This document shows positions 36,047 to 44,534 of a DNA stretch of 64,000 bases, in pieces. Numbering within the stretch: position 1 is the first letter of the stretch; the number at the start of each line of letters is the position of its first letter. Source of the DNA: Embleya scabrispora (lineage in GTDB: Bacteria > Actinomycetota > Actinomycetes > Streptomycetales > Streptomycetaceae); assembly GCF_002024165.1 (NCBI RefSeq), contig NZ_MWQN01000001.1, forward strand, positions 1,116,001-1,180,000, read 5' to 3'. Under the pieces are notes generated by a model. The model did not search any database and was not told the origin of the DNA. It saw only the letters and a program-made list of their open reading frames with translations. The position numbers and the translations under genes are program-made.

Positions 36047-37003
36047 TCAGCCGACGTACGCGGCCGGCGCGGCGTCCACGATCGGGCTCGCGGCGGCGCG
36101 GGCGGGGGTGACCACGGACCTGGCGCGCAGCGGGGGACGGACGGCGGTGACCAGGCCGGTGCCGTGGTGGGCCGGCCCGACGCCGACGCCGGCGCTTCCG
36201 GCCGCGAGGTCGAGTACCGCGCGGGCGACTCGGGCGACGCCGTCGGGCACGCACCGGAAGCTGGGGAAGTCGTTGACGTCCACGACCATCGGGCCGTCCG
36301 GCCCCTCGATGATGTCGACGCCGAACAGGTCGAGGCCGAAGGTGGCGCCGATGCGCTGCATCAGCGCGGCCGTTCCGGACGGCAGCGGCACCCGGCTCTC
36401 CCGGACGGGCTGCTGCGGATGCAGCGGCGAGCGGCGCACGGTCGCGTGCAGTTCGCCGGCGACGGAGTACACCTTGAGGTCCTGCCCGGAATTGGGTACG
36501 TACTCCTGGGCCAACAACGGCCCCTCGTGGACCAGTTCGACGGCGAGGTCGGCCAGGTCCTCGGGGCCGGACACCAGGTGCACGGCCCGGCCGGAGCTGC
36601 CGTCGGCGGGTTTGACCACGAGCGGGTAGCGGTCGGCGGGGATCGCGCCGAGCAGGTCCGGGATGGCGGCGAACCAGGTGTCCGGCATGGGCAGCCCGTT
36701 CGCGCGCGCGATCACCGCGGCCACCGCCTTGTCCCGCACCGACCGGATCGAACGCGCGTCGTTGATCGTGGTGAGCCCGAGCGCCGCAGCGGCCTCGAGC
36801 AGACCCAGTCCCGGGCCGCCGGAGACGGTCTTGAGCACCCACGCGTCGTGCGAACCGGCCCGGATCAGGTCGGACAGGTCGATCAACGAGCTGCCGGGAC
36901 GCACGATGTCGACGTGGTGCCCCCACGCGTCGAGCTGTCGGATCACGTCGAGCGGCATGCCGTCATGGCGGTAGTGCTCCTCGACCAGGAAGGCCAGTTT
37001 CAT
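36047..37003 (-). CDS. ATP-grasp ligase (RimK/ITPK-like), first of a pair
   Basis: 318 residues. Motifs: MKLAFLVEEHYRHDG at the start, YPLVVKPADGSSGRAVHLV (ATP lysine and a standard glycine loop), EGPLLAQEYVPNSGQDLKVYS, and GVDIIEGPDGPMVVDVNDFPSF (metal ligands). The DVNxFPxF ending is closer to inositol-phosphate-kinase-like and RimK-like enzymes than to D-Ala-D-Ala ligase. GGGGGGAA precedes the ATG. With the next gene and the 28-residue peptide it forms a compact minus-strand set. The two ATP-grasp proteins have similar architecture, so they probably act in sequence on one acceptor, as in microviridin and peptide-ligase pathways; this is inference. Confidence 0.84.
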   Translation of the reverse strand: MKLAFLVEEHYRHDGMPLDVIRQLDAWGHHVDIVRPGSSLIDLSDLIRAGSHDAWVLKTVSGGPGLGLLEAAAALGLTTINDARSIRSVRDKAVAAVIARANGLPMPDTWFAAIPDLLGAIPADRYPLVVKPADGSSGRAVHLVSGPEDLADLAVELVHEGPLLAQEYVPNSGQDLKVYSVAGELHATVRRSPLHPQQPVRESRVPLPSGTAALMQRIGATFGLDLFGVDIIEGPDGPMVVDVNDFPSFRCVPDGVARVARAVLDLAAGSAGVGVGPAHHGTGLVTAVRPPLRARSVVTPARAAASPIVDAAPAAYVG

Positions 37004-37739
37004 CGATTTCCCCCCGGGACGGCCGCCGTTCCCCCATCCGGCAGAACTTTGACGGCACAGCATGACACGCGTGCCGCGGACGACCGGCACACACCCCACC
37101 AAACTCCGCGCGTGACCACCATCATGGGCCATTTGGGGGACGATTCCTCATCGCCCCAGACTAGAGAGGAATCAAGCCTTCCGCTCGCCCCCCGGCATAG
37201 AGCAGGTCAAACCCCGTACGCCCGGAATACAACCGATGTCCCAAGATGAGCGAGGCGCGAGGCGCACGGCGCAGGGCGGTGTGGATGAGCCGGATGCCGG
37301 TGAACGCAGGAGCGGCAGGGCGGCCGCGGGTGCGGTGCCTTCGATCGACCGCGAGCGGCCGATGGGCGTGGACGCGTCGGGGTTACGCGCGTCGATCCAC
37401 CTCTGGTGCCCATGCGATCAACGCGGGCCCGCTCCGTACGCGTCGTGCTCGGCCGTCGACACGGCGGGTATGACGAGAGCGCTCGTGCGACAGGGCCGCC
37501 GGGGCCGCGAACGCGCGCGGGACAAGACAGCGGGGACAAGCCGGCGGGAGCGGCCGACGCGGGAGGCATCGGACGCCGGGGCGCGGCGGTACATCGGGGC
37601 GAGCGGTATCGGCGGCCGCGACGGTCGAGCGGGCCGCGGAGGCGTGGGCGCCGCCGTGCGGGCGCCCGTCGGTGGGGTGTGGTGATCGCGACAGTCGTGA
37701 TCACCGCACCCGGTGGCCCTCGCCGAGTCGGCATCGGGA

Positions 37740-37835
37740 TCAATAGGGCATCGGGCGCCCGGATGGTGTGCGCAGATCCGCCGGCGGCTGCGGCCGCGGG
37801 GAAACGGGGCGTTTGACGATCCTGATCCGTGTCAT
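37740..37835 (-). CDS. 31-residue basic Pro-rich peptide, candidate small gene
   Basis: The ATG at 37835 has a full AGGAGG eight bases upstream, the best ribosome site in this gene-poor stretch. The product is basic at its start (TRIRIVKRP) and Pro-rich after (PRPQPPADLRTPSGRPMPY), with no hydrophobic helix. It is on the same strand as the ATP-grasp genes but 740 bases before them. It may be a second peptide substrate, a leader peptide or a chance frame. No known family. Confidence 0.35.
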   Translation of the reverse strand: MTRIRIVKRPVSPRPQPPADLRTPSGRPMPY

Positions 37836-38148
37836 GGCCGCGTCCTCCTGGTCGTTCCCGGTCCGGCGCAGAGGCCGCGGTGTACGCGACGCGCGCCACC
37901 TGCTCCTTCGATACCCACCCGGACGCCCCGAACCCTCCGCCGACGGCGAACAACCTGTCACTTTGCCCGCCGCGACCCCAATTCCCCGGCCCGGAGGGTG
38001 AAATCGGGTCGTCGGGCCGGCCCGACGGCACGCTTGACCGACCCGAACCGGGCAACTGGGCCGCGAGGAACAGGGGTTCCCGGTTCCGGGAGGTGACGAA
38101 CCGCGTACGCCCCCCGATCCGACCTGACGGGCGGGGCGATGGATATAG

Positions 38149-38169
38149 TGAGTTTGGATTCCCAACTCA
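38149..38169. promoter_or_regulatory. Operator-like palindrome with -10 box before the thioesterase gene
   Basis: TGAGTT and AACTCA are perfect six-base arms around nine bases (TGGATTCCC, itself partly symmetric). It directly follows TATAGT (38144-38149), a likely -10, with GACCTG 17 bases further upstream as a weak -35. The overlap with the transcription start suggests a repressor site, for example TetR-type. GGGAGG at 38176-38181 is the ribosome site of the gene. Confidence 0.6.
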
Positions 38170-38188
38170 GCTATCGGGAGGTGCCGGC

Positions 38189-39037
38189 ATGGAGCAGGCA
38201 GGGACGACGGTGGCGCAGGCGACCCCCTCGTCGGTGCGCGAGTTCACGGTGGACCGGTCGTGGTGGTCGTGGGAGGGTGCGCACGGCGGGAGCCTGGTGG
38301 CGCTCGCGCTGGAGGCGATGCGGGACGACGTGGTCGCGCGGTCGGGCGCGGATCGGTCGGCGCGGACGATCAACGCGCACTTCCTCAGACCGGTGGACGA
38401 GCGCCCGTTCCGGCTGACCGGCACGGTGGAGCACGCCGGCCGCGGCAGTTCGGTCGCCTCGTTCCGCGCCGCGCAGGAGGGTGCCCCGGTGCTGTTCGGC
38501 TCGGCCGTTTTCGGTGCCCGGCGTCCCGGGCCGGACGAGGCCGGCTCCCCCGCGCCCAGCGTGCCGCCGCCGGACCGCTGCGACCCGCTCGCCCTGCCGG
38601 CCGGCCTGGTCGCGTTCGGGGACCACCTGGAGATCCGTCCGGCCGGGCCGAACCTCCCGCTGTCCGGCGCCGCCGAACCGGAGTTGGTCGCGTGGATCCG
38701 GTTCGCCGACCGGCGCGCACTGGACGCGGCGGCCGTGGTGATCCTGGCGGACGCCCTGCCGCCCGCGCTGTTCGCCCGGTGGACCCGGCCCAGGGCGGCC
38801 CCGTCGGCCGAGCTGACGGTGCACTTCGGCAACGCCCTGGACGACGGCCCGGTGTCCGGCTGGGCGCTGGTCCGGATGCGCACCGAGCACGCCGGCAACG
38901 GCTGGGCCCTGGACGACAGCGCGGTGTGGACGGCGGACGGACGCCTGCTCGCCCTGGGCCGCCAGGCCCGCCGGGTCCTGGCCGATCGGGGCGCGCCGGA
39001 TCCGGCCGGGCGCCCCCGACCGCCTCGATCCCGCTGA
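38189..39037 (+). CDS. TesB-like acyl-CoA thioesterase
   Basis: 282 residues forming a double hot-dog. The N-terminal half has WSWEGAHGGSLVALALEAM and RTINAHFLRPVDERPFRLTGTV, the typical substrate-pocket helix and strand of 4HBT_3/TesB proteins. The second half has AELTVHFGNALDDGPVSGWALVRMR and DDSAVWTADGRLLALGRQARRV, with the family's end sequence. It would hydrolyse acyl-CoA thioesters. Single-gene unit with its own palindrome and a terminator after it. Confidence 0.8.
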   Translation: MEQAGTTVAQATPSSVREFTVDRSWWSWEGAHGGSLVALALEAMRDDVVARSGADRSARTINAHFLRPVDERPFRLTGTVEHAGRGSSVASFRAAQEGAPVLFGSAVFGARRPGPDEAGSPAPSVPPPDRCDPLALPAGLVAFGDHLEIRPAGPNLPLSGAAEPELVAWIRFADRRALDAAAVVILADALPPALFARWTRPRAAPSAELTVHFGNALDDGPVSGWALVRMRTEHAGNGWALDDSAVWTADGRLLALGRQARRVLADRGAPDPAGRPRPPRSR

Positions 39038-39039
39038 AC

Positions 39040-39085
39040 GCCGAGGTCCCGCGCACCCGTTCGTCGGGGCAGGCGGGACCTCGGC
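39040..39085. terminator. Strong hairpin between convergent genes
   Basis: GCCGAGGTCCCGC pairs perfectly with GCGGGACCTCGGC, a 13-bp stem with a 20-base loop. It starts two bases after the thioesterase stop and ends 19 bases before the stop of the convergent zinc-ribbon gene, serving both. Confidence 0.8.
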
Positions 39086-39104
39086 GGGTCGGGCGGGCGT
39101 ACGG

Positions 39105-39719
39105 TCAGCCGCGCGGAACGTTGCGCTGCGCGGTCTCGACGACGCCGATGACGTGGGCCGGGGTCATCTGGAGCAGCCCGCCCACCTGGTCGAGCAGGGC
39201 CCGCTCGGCGGAGCCGATACCGCCGTCGGCCGCGGCGATCAGGGCCGCCCGGGAGAGCAGCCATTCCCGGCCCTGCGGCTGGAGTTGGTCACCGAGCGGG
39301 ACCAGGATCGGCGGCAGGTCGACCGGCGCGCCGGCCAGGTCCGCGTCCAGTTGGGCGACCGTGTACCCGGTCACGCCCGCCTCGGCCACGGCACCCGCGG
39401 CCGCGGTGCGGGCCGCGGTGGACGGCATGCCTGTCACGCGCAGCACGGCCACCGCCAACGCCCGCATGCCCTGCGCGAGTTGCGCGGAGATCTGGGCGCT
39501 GGTCGCGCCCTGCAGCACGGTGTCGTGGAAGGTGCCGCCACACGTCGCGCACTCGACGTGGGTGCCCTGCTGCTTGTACGGGAAGATCGGGATGAAGAAC
39601 AGCGTGAACCAGCGGCGGGCCTGCTTGAGGTGATATTGCCGATCACCTCCGCACCGCGGGCAATGGAAGACGCCCCCCGAAAGTGTTCTGAATATGGTCT
39701 TGAAACCCCAGATGAGCAT
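39105..39719 (-). CDS. Zinc-ribbon protein with TerB-like C-terminal domain
   Basis: 204 residues. An N-terminal zinc ribbon is made by FHCPRCGGDR and VECATCGGTF around a hydrophobic hairpin (WFTLFFIPIFPY). The C-terminal ~110 residues are helical with ALIAAADGGIGSAERALLDQ and MTPAHVIGVVETA, the acidic helix pattern of TerB-type domains. The ATG at 39719 is the first of the family-like sequence (MLIWGFKTIFRTL). Function unknown; such proteins are linked to membrane-associated stress responses. Confidence 0.75.
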   Translation of the reverse strand: MLIWGFKTIFRTLSGGVFHCPRCGGDRQYHLKQARRWFTLFFIPIFPYKQQGTHVECATCGGTFHDTVLQGATSAQISAQLAQGMRALAVAVLRVTGMPSTAARTAAAGAVAEAGVTGYTVAQLDADLAGAPVDLPPILVPLGDQLQPQGREWLLSRAALIAAADGGIGSAERALLDQVGGLLQMTPAHVIGVVETAQRNVPRG

Positions 39720-39978
39720 GTTCTCGATTCCCCGTCGTCGCGTTGGCCGGCACGATGCTCCCACACCGCCACGACAGGTCTCCTACGGGTATCCGACCGC
39801 ACCGGACCGGCCCTCGTGGGCCGAACGCGTACTCGCGCGCCCCCGCACCCACGTGTTCGCGCGGCCGGCGATCCGGGCGCGCCGCCGCCCGTTCCCGGGC
39901 GACCGCTCCGCCGCTCGACGCACCGCCGCGATCAACCGCCGTGTCGGCCTCGGCAATGCCTGCGAGGCCATAGAAGTG

Positions 39979-39988
39979 TCACATGTGA
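39979..39988. promoter_or_regulatory. TCACATGTGA palindrome in the divergent gap
   Basis: A perfect ten-base palindrome lies in the 316-base gap between the zinc-ribbon gene and the M24 peptidase gene (39720-40035), 48 bases before the likely peptidase start. It may be an operator. The rest of the gap has no gene with a ribosome site. Confidence 0.35.
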
Positions 39989-40035
39989 AATGGTACCGTC
40001 CTTCGAAACCAGGCGACGACGATTCGGGGCACACG

Positions 40036-41487
40036 GTGGAGCGGCAGCGAGAGACCGACGGGATCGAGAGTCACGACCGTGAGGTGTCGGCCGCGCTGGC
40101 CGAGTCCTTCCGGCGGGGATGGGCGGACACCGGCCGGAAGTTGCCTCCCCTGCCCGGGGCCGCCTACGCGGCCAAGCGGCGCGCGGCGTTGTCCGAGCGC
40201 TTTCCCGGCGAACGGATCGTGGTCCCGTCGGGCGGGCTGAAGACCCGCAGCAACGACTTCGACTACACGTTCCGCCCCCACTCGGCGTTCGTGCACCTCA
40301 CCGCCGAACAGGGCACCCAGGCCGTTCCCGACAGCGTGCTGGTCTTCGAACCCACCGGGACCGGCCACTCGGTCGTGTTGTTCACCCGGCAGCGATCCCC
40401 GCGCGGCGGCCCCAACGGCGCGGAGCTGTACAGCGACCGGCATCACGGCGAGTTCTGGGTCGGCCGCCGGCGCACACTGGCGGAGACCTCGGACGCGCTC
40501 GGAATCGAGTCCGCCCCGCGCGAGAACCTGGAACGCGCCCTCGGCGGCAACGTGCCGACCCGGGTGGTACGCGGCGAGGACACGCTCGTCGACGCGCTGA
40601 TCCCGGCGGTGCGTCCGGCCGAGGCGGAGGCCGAACTGCTCACCTGGCTCTCCGAGTCGCGACTGGTCAAGGACGAGTGGGAGATCGAGCAGATGCGCGC
40701 GGCCGTGGACTACACGGTCGCCGGATTCCACGATGTGGTCGGCGAGTTGCGGCATGCCACGACCCTGGCCCGGGGCGAACGCTGGGTCGAGGGCACGTTC
40801 AACCGGCGGGCCCGCCTGGAGGGTTACGGTCTGGGCTTCGAGACCATCGCTGCGGCCGGGGCGCATGCGTGCGTCCTGCACTGGATGCACAACGACGGCC
40901 CGGTACGCGACGGCGAATTGCTGCTCCTGGACGCCGGCATCGAGGCCGACTCCTTCTACACCGGCGACGTCACCCGGACCCTGCCGGTCAACGGGCGCTT
41001 CAGCGACGTGCAACGCCGCGTCTACGACCTGGTGTTCGCCGCCCAGTCGGCCGGCATCGCGGCACTGCGCCCGGGTGCGCCGTTCGGCGACTTCCACGAC
41101 GCCGCGATGCGCGTGGTCGCCGAAGGGCTGGACGACTGGGGCCTGTTGCCCGGAGGCGCCGAGGCCGCGCTCGCGCCCGGCTCGGGGTTGTACCGCCGCT
41201 TCACCATCTGCGGCTCCGGCCACATGCTCGGCCTGGACTGCCACGACTGCGCCGCGGCCCGCCGGCAGAACTACCTGGGCGGCACCCTGGAGGCCGGCCA
41301 CGTGCTCACCGTCGAGCCGGGCCTGTACTTCCAGCCCGACGATCTGACCATCCCGGAGGAACTGCGCGGCATCGGGGTCCGGATCGAGGACGACTTCCTG
41401 ATCACGGCCGACGGCGCGTTGTGTCTGTCCGCCGCACTGCCGCGTGGCGCGGACGAGGTCGAGGCCTGGATGGCGTCGCTGCGATGA
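40036..41487 (+). CDS. M24 metallopeptidase, aminopeptidase P-like
   Basis: 483 residues. The N-terminal half is the creatinase-type domain; the C-terminal pita-bread domain has all five metal ligands: Asp in LLLDAGIEADSFYTGDVTRT (two), His in GHMLGLDCHDC, Glu in LTVEPGLYF and Glu in RIEDDFL. It would remove N-terminal residues before Pro or act on a pathway peptide. The GTG at 40036 is tentative; in-frame GTGs at 39976 and 39985 give longer forms. It overlaps the LAL regulator by four bases. A paralogue of the same length lies in the biosynthetic operon at 47486, which ties this gene to the cluster. Confidence 0.87.
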   Translation: MERQRETDGIESHDREVSAALAESFRRGWADTGRKLPPLPGAAYAAKRRAALSERFPGERIVVPSGGLKTRSNDFDYTFRPHSAFVHLTAEQGTQAVPDSVLVFEPTGTGHSVVLFTRQRSPRGGPNGAELYSDRHHGEFWVGRRRTLAETSDALGIESAPRENLERALGGNVPTRVVRGEDTLVDALIPAVRPAEAEAELLTWLSESRLVKDEWEIEQMRAAVDYTVAGFHDVVGELRHATTLARGERWVEGTFNRRARLEGYGLGFETIAAAGAHACVLHWMHNDGPVRDGELLLLDAGIEADSFYTGDVTRTLPVNGRFSDVQRRVYDLVFAAQSAGIAALRPGAPFGDFHDAAMRVVAEGLDDWGLLPGGAEAALAPGSGLYRRFTICGSGHMLGLDCHDCAAARRQNYLGGTLEAGHVLTVEPGLYFQPDDLTIPEELRGIGVRIEDDFLITADGALCLSAALPRGADEVEAWMASLR

Positions 41488-44400
41488 CCACGCGCCGCCC
41501 GCTGGTGGATCAGGTAGGCGGACAGTTACGGCGGGCCGGCGCGGTGGCGGTGGTCGGACCCACCGGGTTCGGCAAGTCGCAGGTGCTGGACGACGTTTGC
41601 TCCGCGTGGCAGGCGGCCGGGGATCCGGTGGTCCGGCTCAGTTCGGCCCGCACCGACGCGCAGATCGCCTACGCGCCGCTGATGGACCTGTTCTCCGCGT
41701 GTCCGGCCGAGGTGCGCGGCGAACTGTCCGATCTCCAGCGGTCGGCGATGGACTGGGTGCTGCGCCGGGTGGGCGGGCCCGAGCCGGACACCACCACCTT
41801 CCGGGTCACCGTGCTGTCCTGCCTGCATGCCTGGGGGCGGCGGGCCCGGCCGCTGCTCGCCGCCGACGACGTGCAGTGGTGGGGGCCGGGCAGCCTGGAC
41901 GTGTTCGGGTTCGCGGCGCGGCGCAGCCGGGGCAGTGTGTCGCTGCTCGCCGCGTTGCGCCCGGACGGACCGTCGCCGCACGACGTGCTGGGCGGCGGCG
42001 CGGTCGAGATCGGCATCCCGCCGCTGGGGCCGCAGGAATCGATCGCGGTGGTGCGCTCGTTCGGCATCCCGCTGCGGGCCGCCGCCCGGATCCACACGGC
42101 GACCGGCGGCAGTCCGCGCCTGGTTTCGGACATCGCCGCCGGGCTGGCCCGCGCCGGGATCCCGATCGATGCCCTGGACGCCACCCCGCTGGCCCCGTAC
42201 GCGCGCCACGCGATGCGCGCCCGGCTGGCCGACCTGGCCGAACCGGTGCGCCGGGTACTGCTGTTGGCCGCGCTCGCGGCGGAGCCCACGCCGGCCGGTG
42301 TACGTCGAGCCGCGGGATCGTCGGCCGAGGCCGCGCTGGCCGCCGCGGAGGCCGCGGGGGTGGTCCGGGTGACGGCCGGGGCGGTGGTGTTCACGGCGCC
42401 GGTGCTGCGGGAGGGGATCGTCGCCGAGGCGGGCGGCGAGGCGGTACGCCGGGCGCACCGGGTGTTGGCGGCGGCCTCGCTCGCGGCCGACGACCGGGCC
42501 TGGCACGCGGCGTGCGCGCTGGGCGCGACCGAGACCGCGCCCGAACTCGTGCCGGGCCTCGCCGAGGCCGCCGCGAGTGCCCGGGGGCGCGGCGACCACA
42601 TCCGGGCCGCCGAGTTCGGGCTCCTCGCCGTCGACCGCGCCGGCGGCGGTCGCCCGGACCTGCTCGTGACCGCCGCCCGGGACGCCGAGGCCGCGGGGCG
42701 CTTCGACCTGGCCCGGACCGCGCTCGACCGCCTGATACGCACCCGGGCCGGACCGGCGGCCCGCGCCCGGGCCGGATTCGCCGTCCTGGACGCCGCCGGG
42801 CGAGGCGCCGCGCTGCTCGCCGACGTCGCCGCCCAGGCCCTGGCCGACGCCACCGCCGCCGCCGAACCGGCACTGGTTTCGGCGGCCCATCTGCGGCTGG
42901 CCTGGAGCGCGCACCTGGACCGGGGCTATCCGGCCGACGCCCTCATCCACGCGGAGCACGCGGTGGCGTGGGCCGAACGCGCCGGCGACCCGGCGGGCCG
43001 AGCCGCCGCACTGACCATGGCGGCCCGGATCCAACAGGGCCGGGGCACCCCGGACCACGTCGACACCCTGCGCCGCGCCCTGGAGGCGGGCGCGGCGGCG
43101 GAAGCGGGCGCGGACGCGGCCGCCGGGCGCGACCCGGGAGGAAGGCGGCCCGCACCCCGGCGCCGGACACCCGAGCAGGATGGCGGGGTCGACCCGGAGC
43201 CGCATGCCGGAATCGACCCGGGCACCGGGCACGGCCCCAACCCCGGGCAGGCCGCCGCTCCCACCCCGGGATCGGCCCCCGCCCCCACCGACCACGCCCC
43301 CGAGCCGACCCGCGCTTCCCCCGAGCACGCCCACGCCCCCGCCCACGCCCCGACCGCAGCCCGCGAGCATGCCCCCGACCCGACCACCGCCGGAGCCCGC
43401 ATCATCCACGACCCCCGTCGCGTAGCCGTCTGCTTCGCGCTTCTGGAGGATCGCCCCGCCGAGGCCGAGCGCCTGCTCGCCGAGCTGCGCCCCCTGGTCG
43501 GCGACGGCAACGGCCCCGCCGACCTGGTCCGGCTGCTCGGCAGCGCGGTGCAACTCCACGCGCACACCGGCGACGGTCGCACCGCCCGCGAGGAGGCCGC
43601 CCGGCTGGTGGCGCTGGCCCGGGACGTGGGCGCCTCCCCCGGCCCGCCGTGGTACGCGGCGGCGACCGCCGAACTCGCCGGCGGCACACTGGAACAGGCG
43701 CTCGGCTACGCCGAGTTGGGGCTCGCCGCGTCGGAGGAGGAGACGGATTCGGTATTCGCCGCGCACTGCCTGCACCTGTCCGGCGCCGTCCGCCTGTTCC
43801 GGCGCGACACCGCCGGCGCGTTGGCCGATCTGCTCCGGGTCCGGGACCTGACCCGGGAGTTGTGCATCGGGGACCCGGCGGCCATCCCCTACCACGCCGA
43901 CCTCGCCGAAGCCCTGGTCGCCGCCGGCGACGTCGAGGCCGCGACCTTGACGGTGGCGGAGGCCCGGGGTCGCGCCGAGGAGTTGGCGCGGCGGAGCGTG
44001 CTGGCCGCGCTGGACCGGGCCGAGGCGCTGTGCCACGCGGCGGCGGGCCGGTTTCCGCCCGCCGAGGAGTTGTTGACCACGGCGCTGGCCACCTTCGAGC
44101 GCCTGGCATATCCGCTGGAGTGCGGCCGGGTCCTGCTGGCCCGGTCGGCCGTCGAACACCGGCGCCGCCGCCCGGCCCGGGCCAGGGAGTCGTACGCCGC
44201 GGCCGAGGCGGTCTTCCGCGCCGCCGGGGCACCGCTGTGGGCGCCCGCCCGGCCGGAACGGGCCGGCGCGCCGGCCGGGCTCGCGGGGCTGACCGAGGCG
44301 GAGCAGCGAATCGCCGACCTGGTCGCCGACGGCCGCGGCAACCGCGACATCGCGAACTCCCTGTACGTCAGCGTCAAGACCGTCGAGGCGATGCTGACCC

Positions 44401-44534
44401 GGATCTACCGCAAGCTCGGGGTGCGCTCCCGGGTCCAGTTGGTGGCGCTCGTGCACCGGGAACTCACGGAACTCGGGCACCGGGACGGACGCCGGTCCCC
44501 GAACGACCGGCCACCGTCCTCGGTCAGTCGGTGA
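41484..44534 (+). CDS. LAL-type (large ATP-binding LuxR) regulator
   Basis: 1016 residues. Walker A is GPTGFGKS (residues 25-32); Walker B is ARPLLAADDVQWW. The middle is alpha-helical and repeat-like. Residues about 535-640 are a low-complexity insert rich in Pro, Ala, His and Thr (HAPAHAPTAAREHAPDPTTA) that is unusual for the family. The C-terminal LuxR helix-turn-helix is LTEAEQRIADLVADGRGNRD, then SVKTVEAMLTRIYRKLGVRSR. Coupled to the M24 peptidase. Its last 11 bases overlap the convergent end of the ATP-grasp-like gene. It is the likely pathway-specific activator of the 44.5-62.3 kb cluster. Confidence 0.88.
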   Translation: MTTRRPLVDQVGGQLRRAGAVAVVGPTGFGKSQVLDDVCSAWQAAGDPVVRLSSARTDAQIAYAPLMDLFSACPAEVRGELSDLQRSAMDWVLRRVGGPEPDTTTFRVTVLSCLHAWGRRARPLLAADDVQWWGPGSLDVFGFAARRSRGSVSLLAALRPDGPSPHDVLGGGAVEIGIPPLGPQESIAVVRSFGIPLRAAARIHTATGGSPRLVSDIAAGLARAGIPIDALDATPLAPYARHAMRARLADLAEPVRRVLLLAALAAEPTPAGVRRAAGSSAEAALAAAEAAGVVRVTAGAVVFTAPVLREGIVAEAGGEAVRRAHRVLAAASLAADDRAWHAACALGATETAPELVPGLAEAAASARGRGDHIRAAEFGLLAVDRAGGGRPDLLVTAARDAEAAGRFDLARTALDRLIRTRAGPAARARAGFAVLDAAGRGAALLADVAAQALADATAAAEPALVSAAHLRLAWSAHLDRGYPADALIHAEHAVAWAERAGDPAGRAAALTMAARIQQGRGTPDHVDTLRRALEAGAAAEAGADAAAGRDPGGRRPAPRRRTPEQDGGVDPEPHAGIDPGTGHGPNPGQAAAPTPGSAPAPTDHAPEPTRASPEHAHAPAHAPTAAREHAPDPTTAGARIIHDPRRVAVCFALLEDRPAEAERLLAELRPLVGDGNGPADLVRLLGSAVQLHAHTGDGRTAREEAARLVALARDVGASPGPPWYAAATAELAGGTLEQALGYAELGLAASEEETDSVFAAHCLHLSGAVRLFRRDTAGALADLLRVRDLTRELCIGDPAAIPYHADLAEALVAAGDVEAATLTVAEARGRAEELARRSVLAALDRAEALCHAAAGRFPPAEELLTTALATFERLAYPLECGRVLLARSAVEHRRRRPARARESYAAAEAVFRAAGAPLWAPARPERAGAPAGLAGLTEAEQRIADLVADGRGNRDIANSLYVSVKTVEAMLTRIYRKLGVRSRVQLVALVHRELTELGHRDGRRSPNDRPPSSVSR

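Larger units (their letters stand above)
37004..38188. other. Long, mostly non-coding region upstream of the ATP-grasp genes
   Basis: About 1.2 kb between the divergent ATP-grasp operon and thioesterase gene. Several long frames exist on both strands, but they are Arg/Pro/Ser-rich, lack ribosome sites and look like GC-rich noise. The one frame with a strong site is the 31-residue peptide at 37740-37835, annotated separately. The segment 37130-37220 is AT-richer and may contain the ATP-grasp promoter. Otherwise I see nothing; it could be the remains of lost genes. Confidence 0.5.

Noticed and set aside
36047-37003. D-Ala-D-Ala ligase or ribosomal S6 modification enzyme RimK proper
   Set aside because: Metal-site ending DVNxFP and the paired, operon-linked arrangement fit neither; no cell-wall or ribosomal neighbours.
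37207-38055. 282-codon minus frame in the gap upstream of the ATP-grasp genes
   Set aside because: Arg/Pro/Ser-rich with no ribosome site or motif; kept only as non-coding region.
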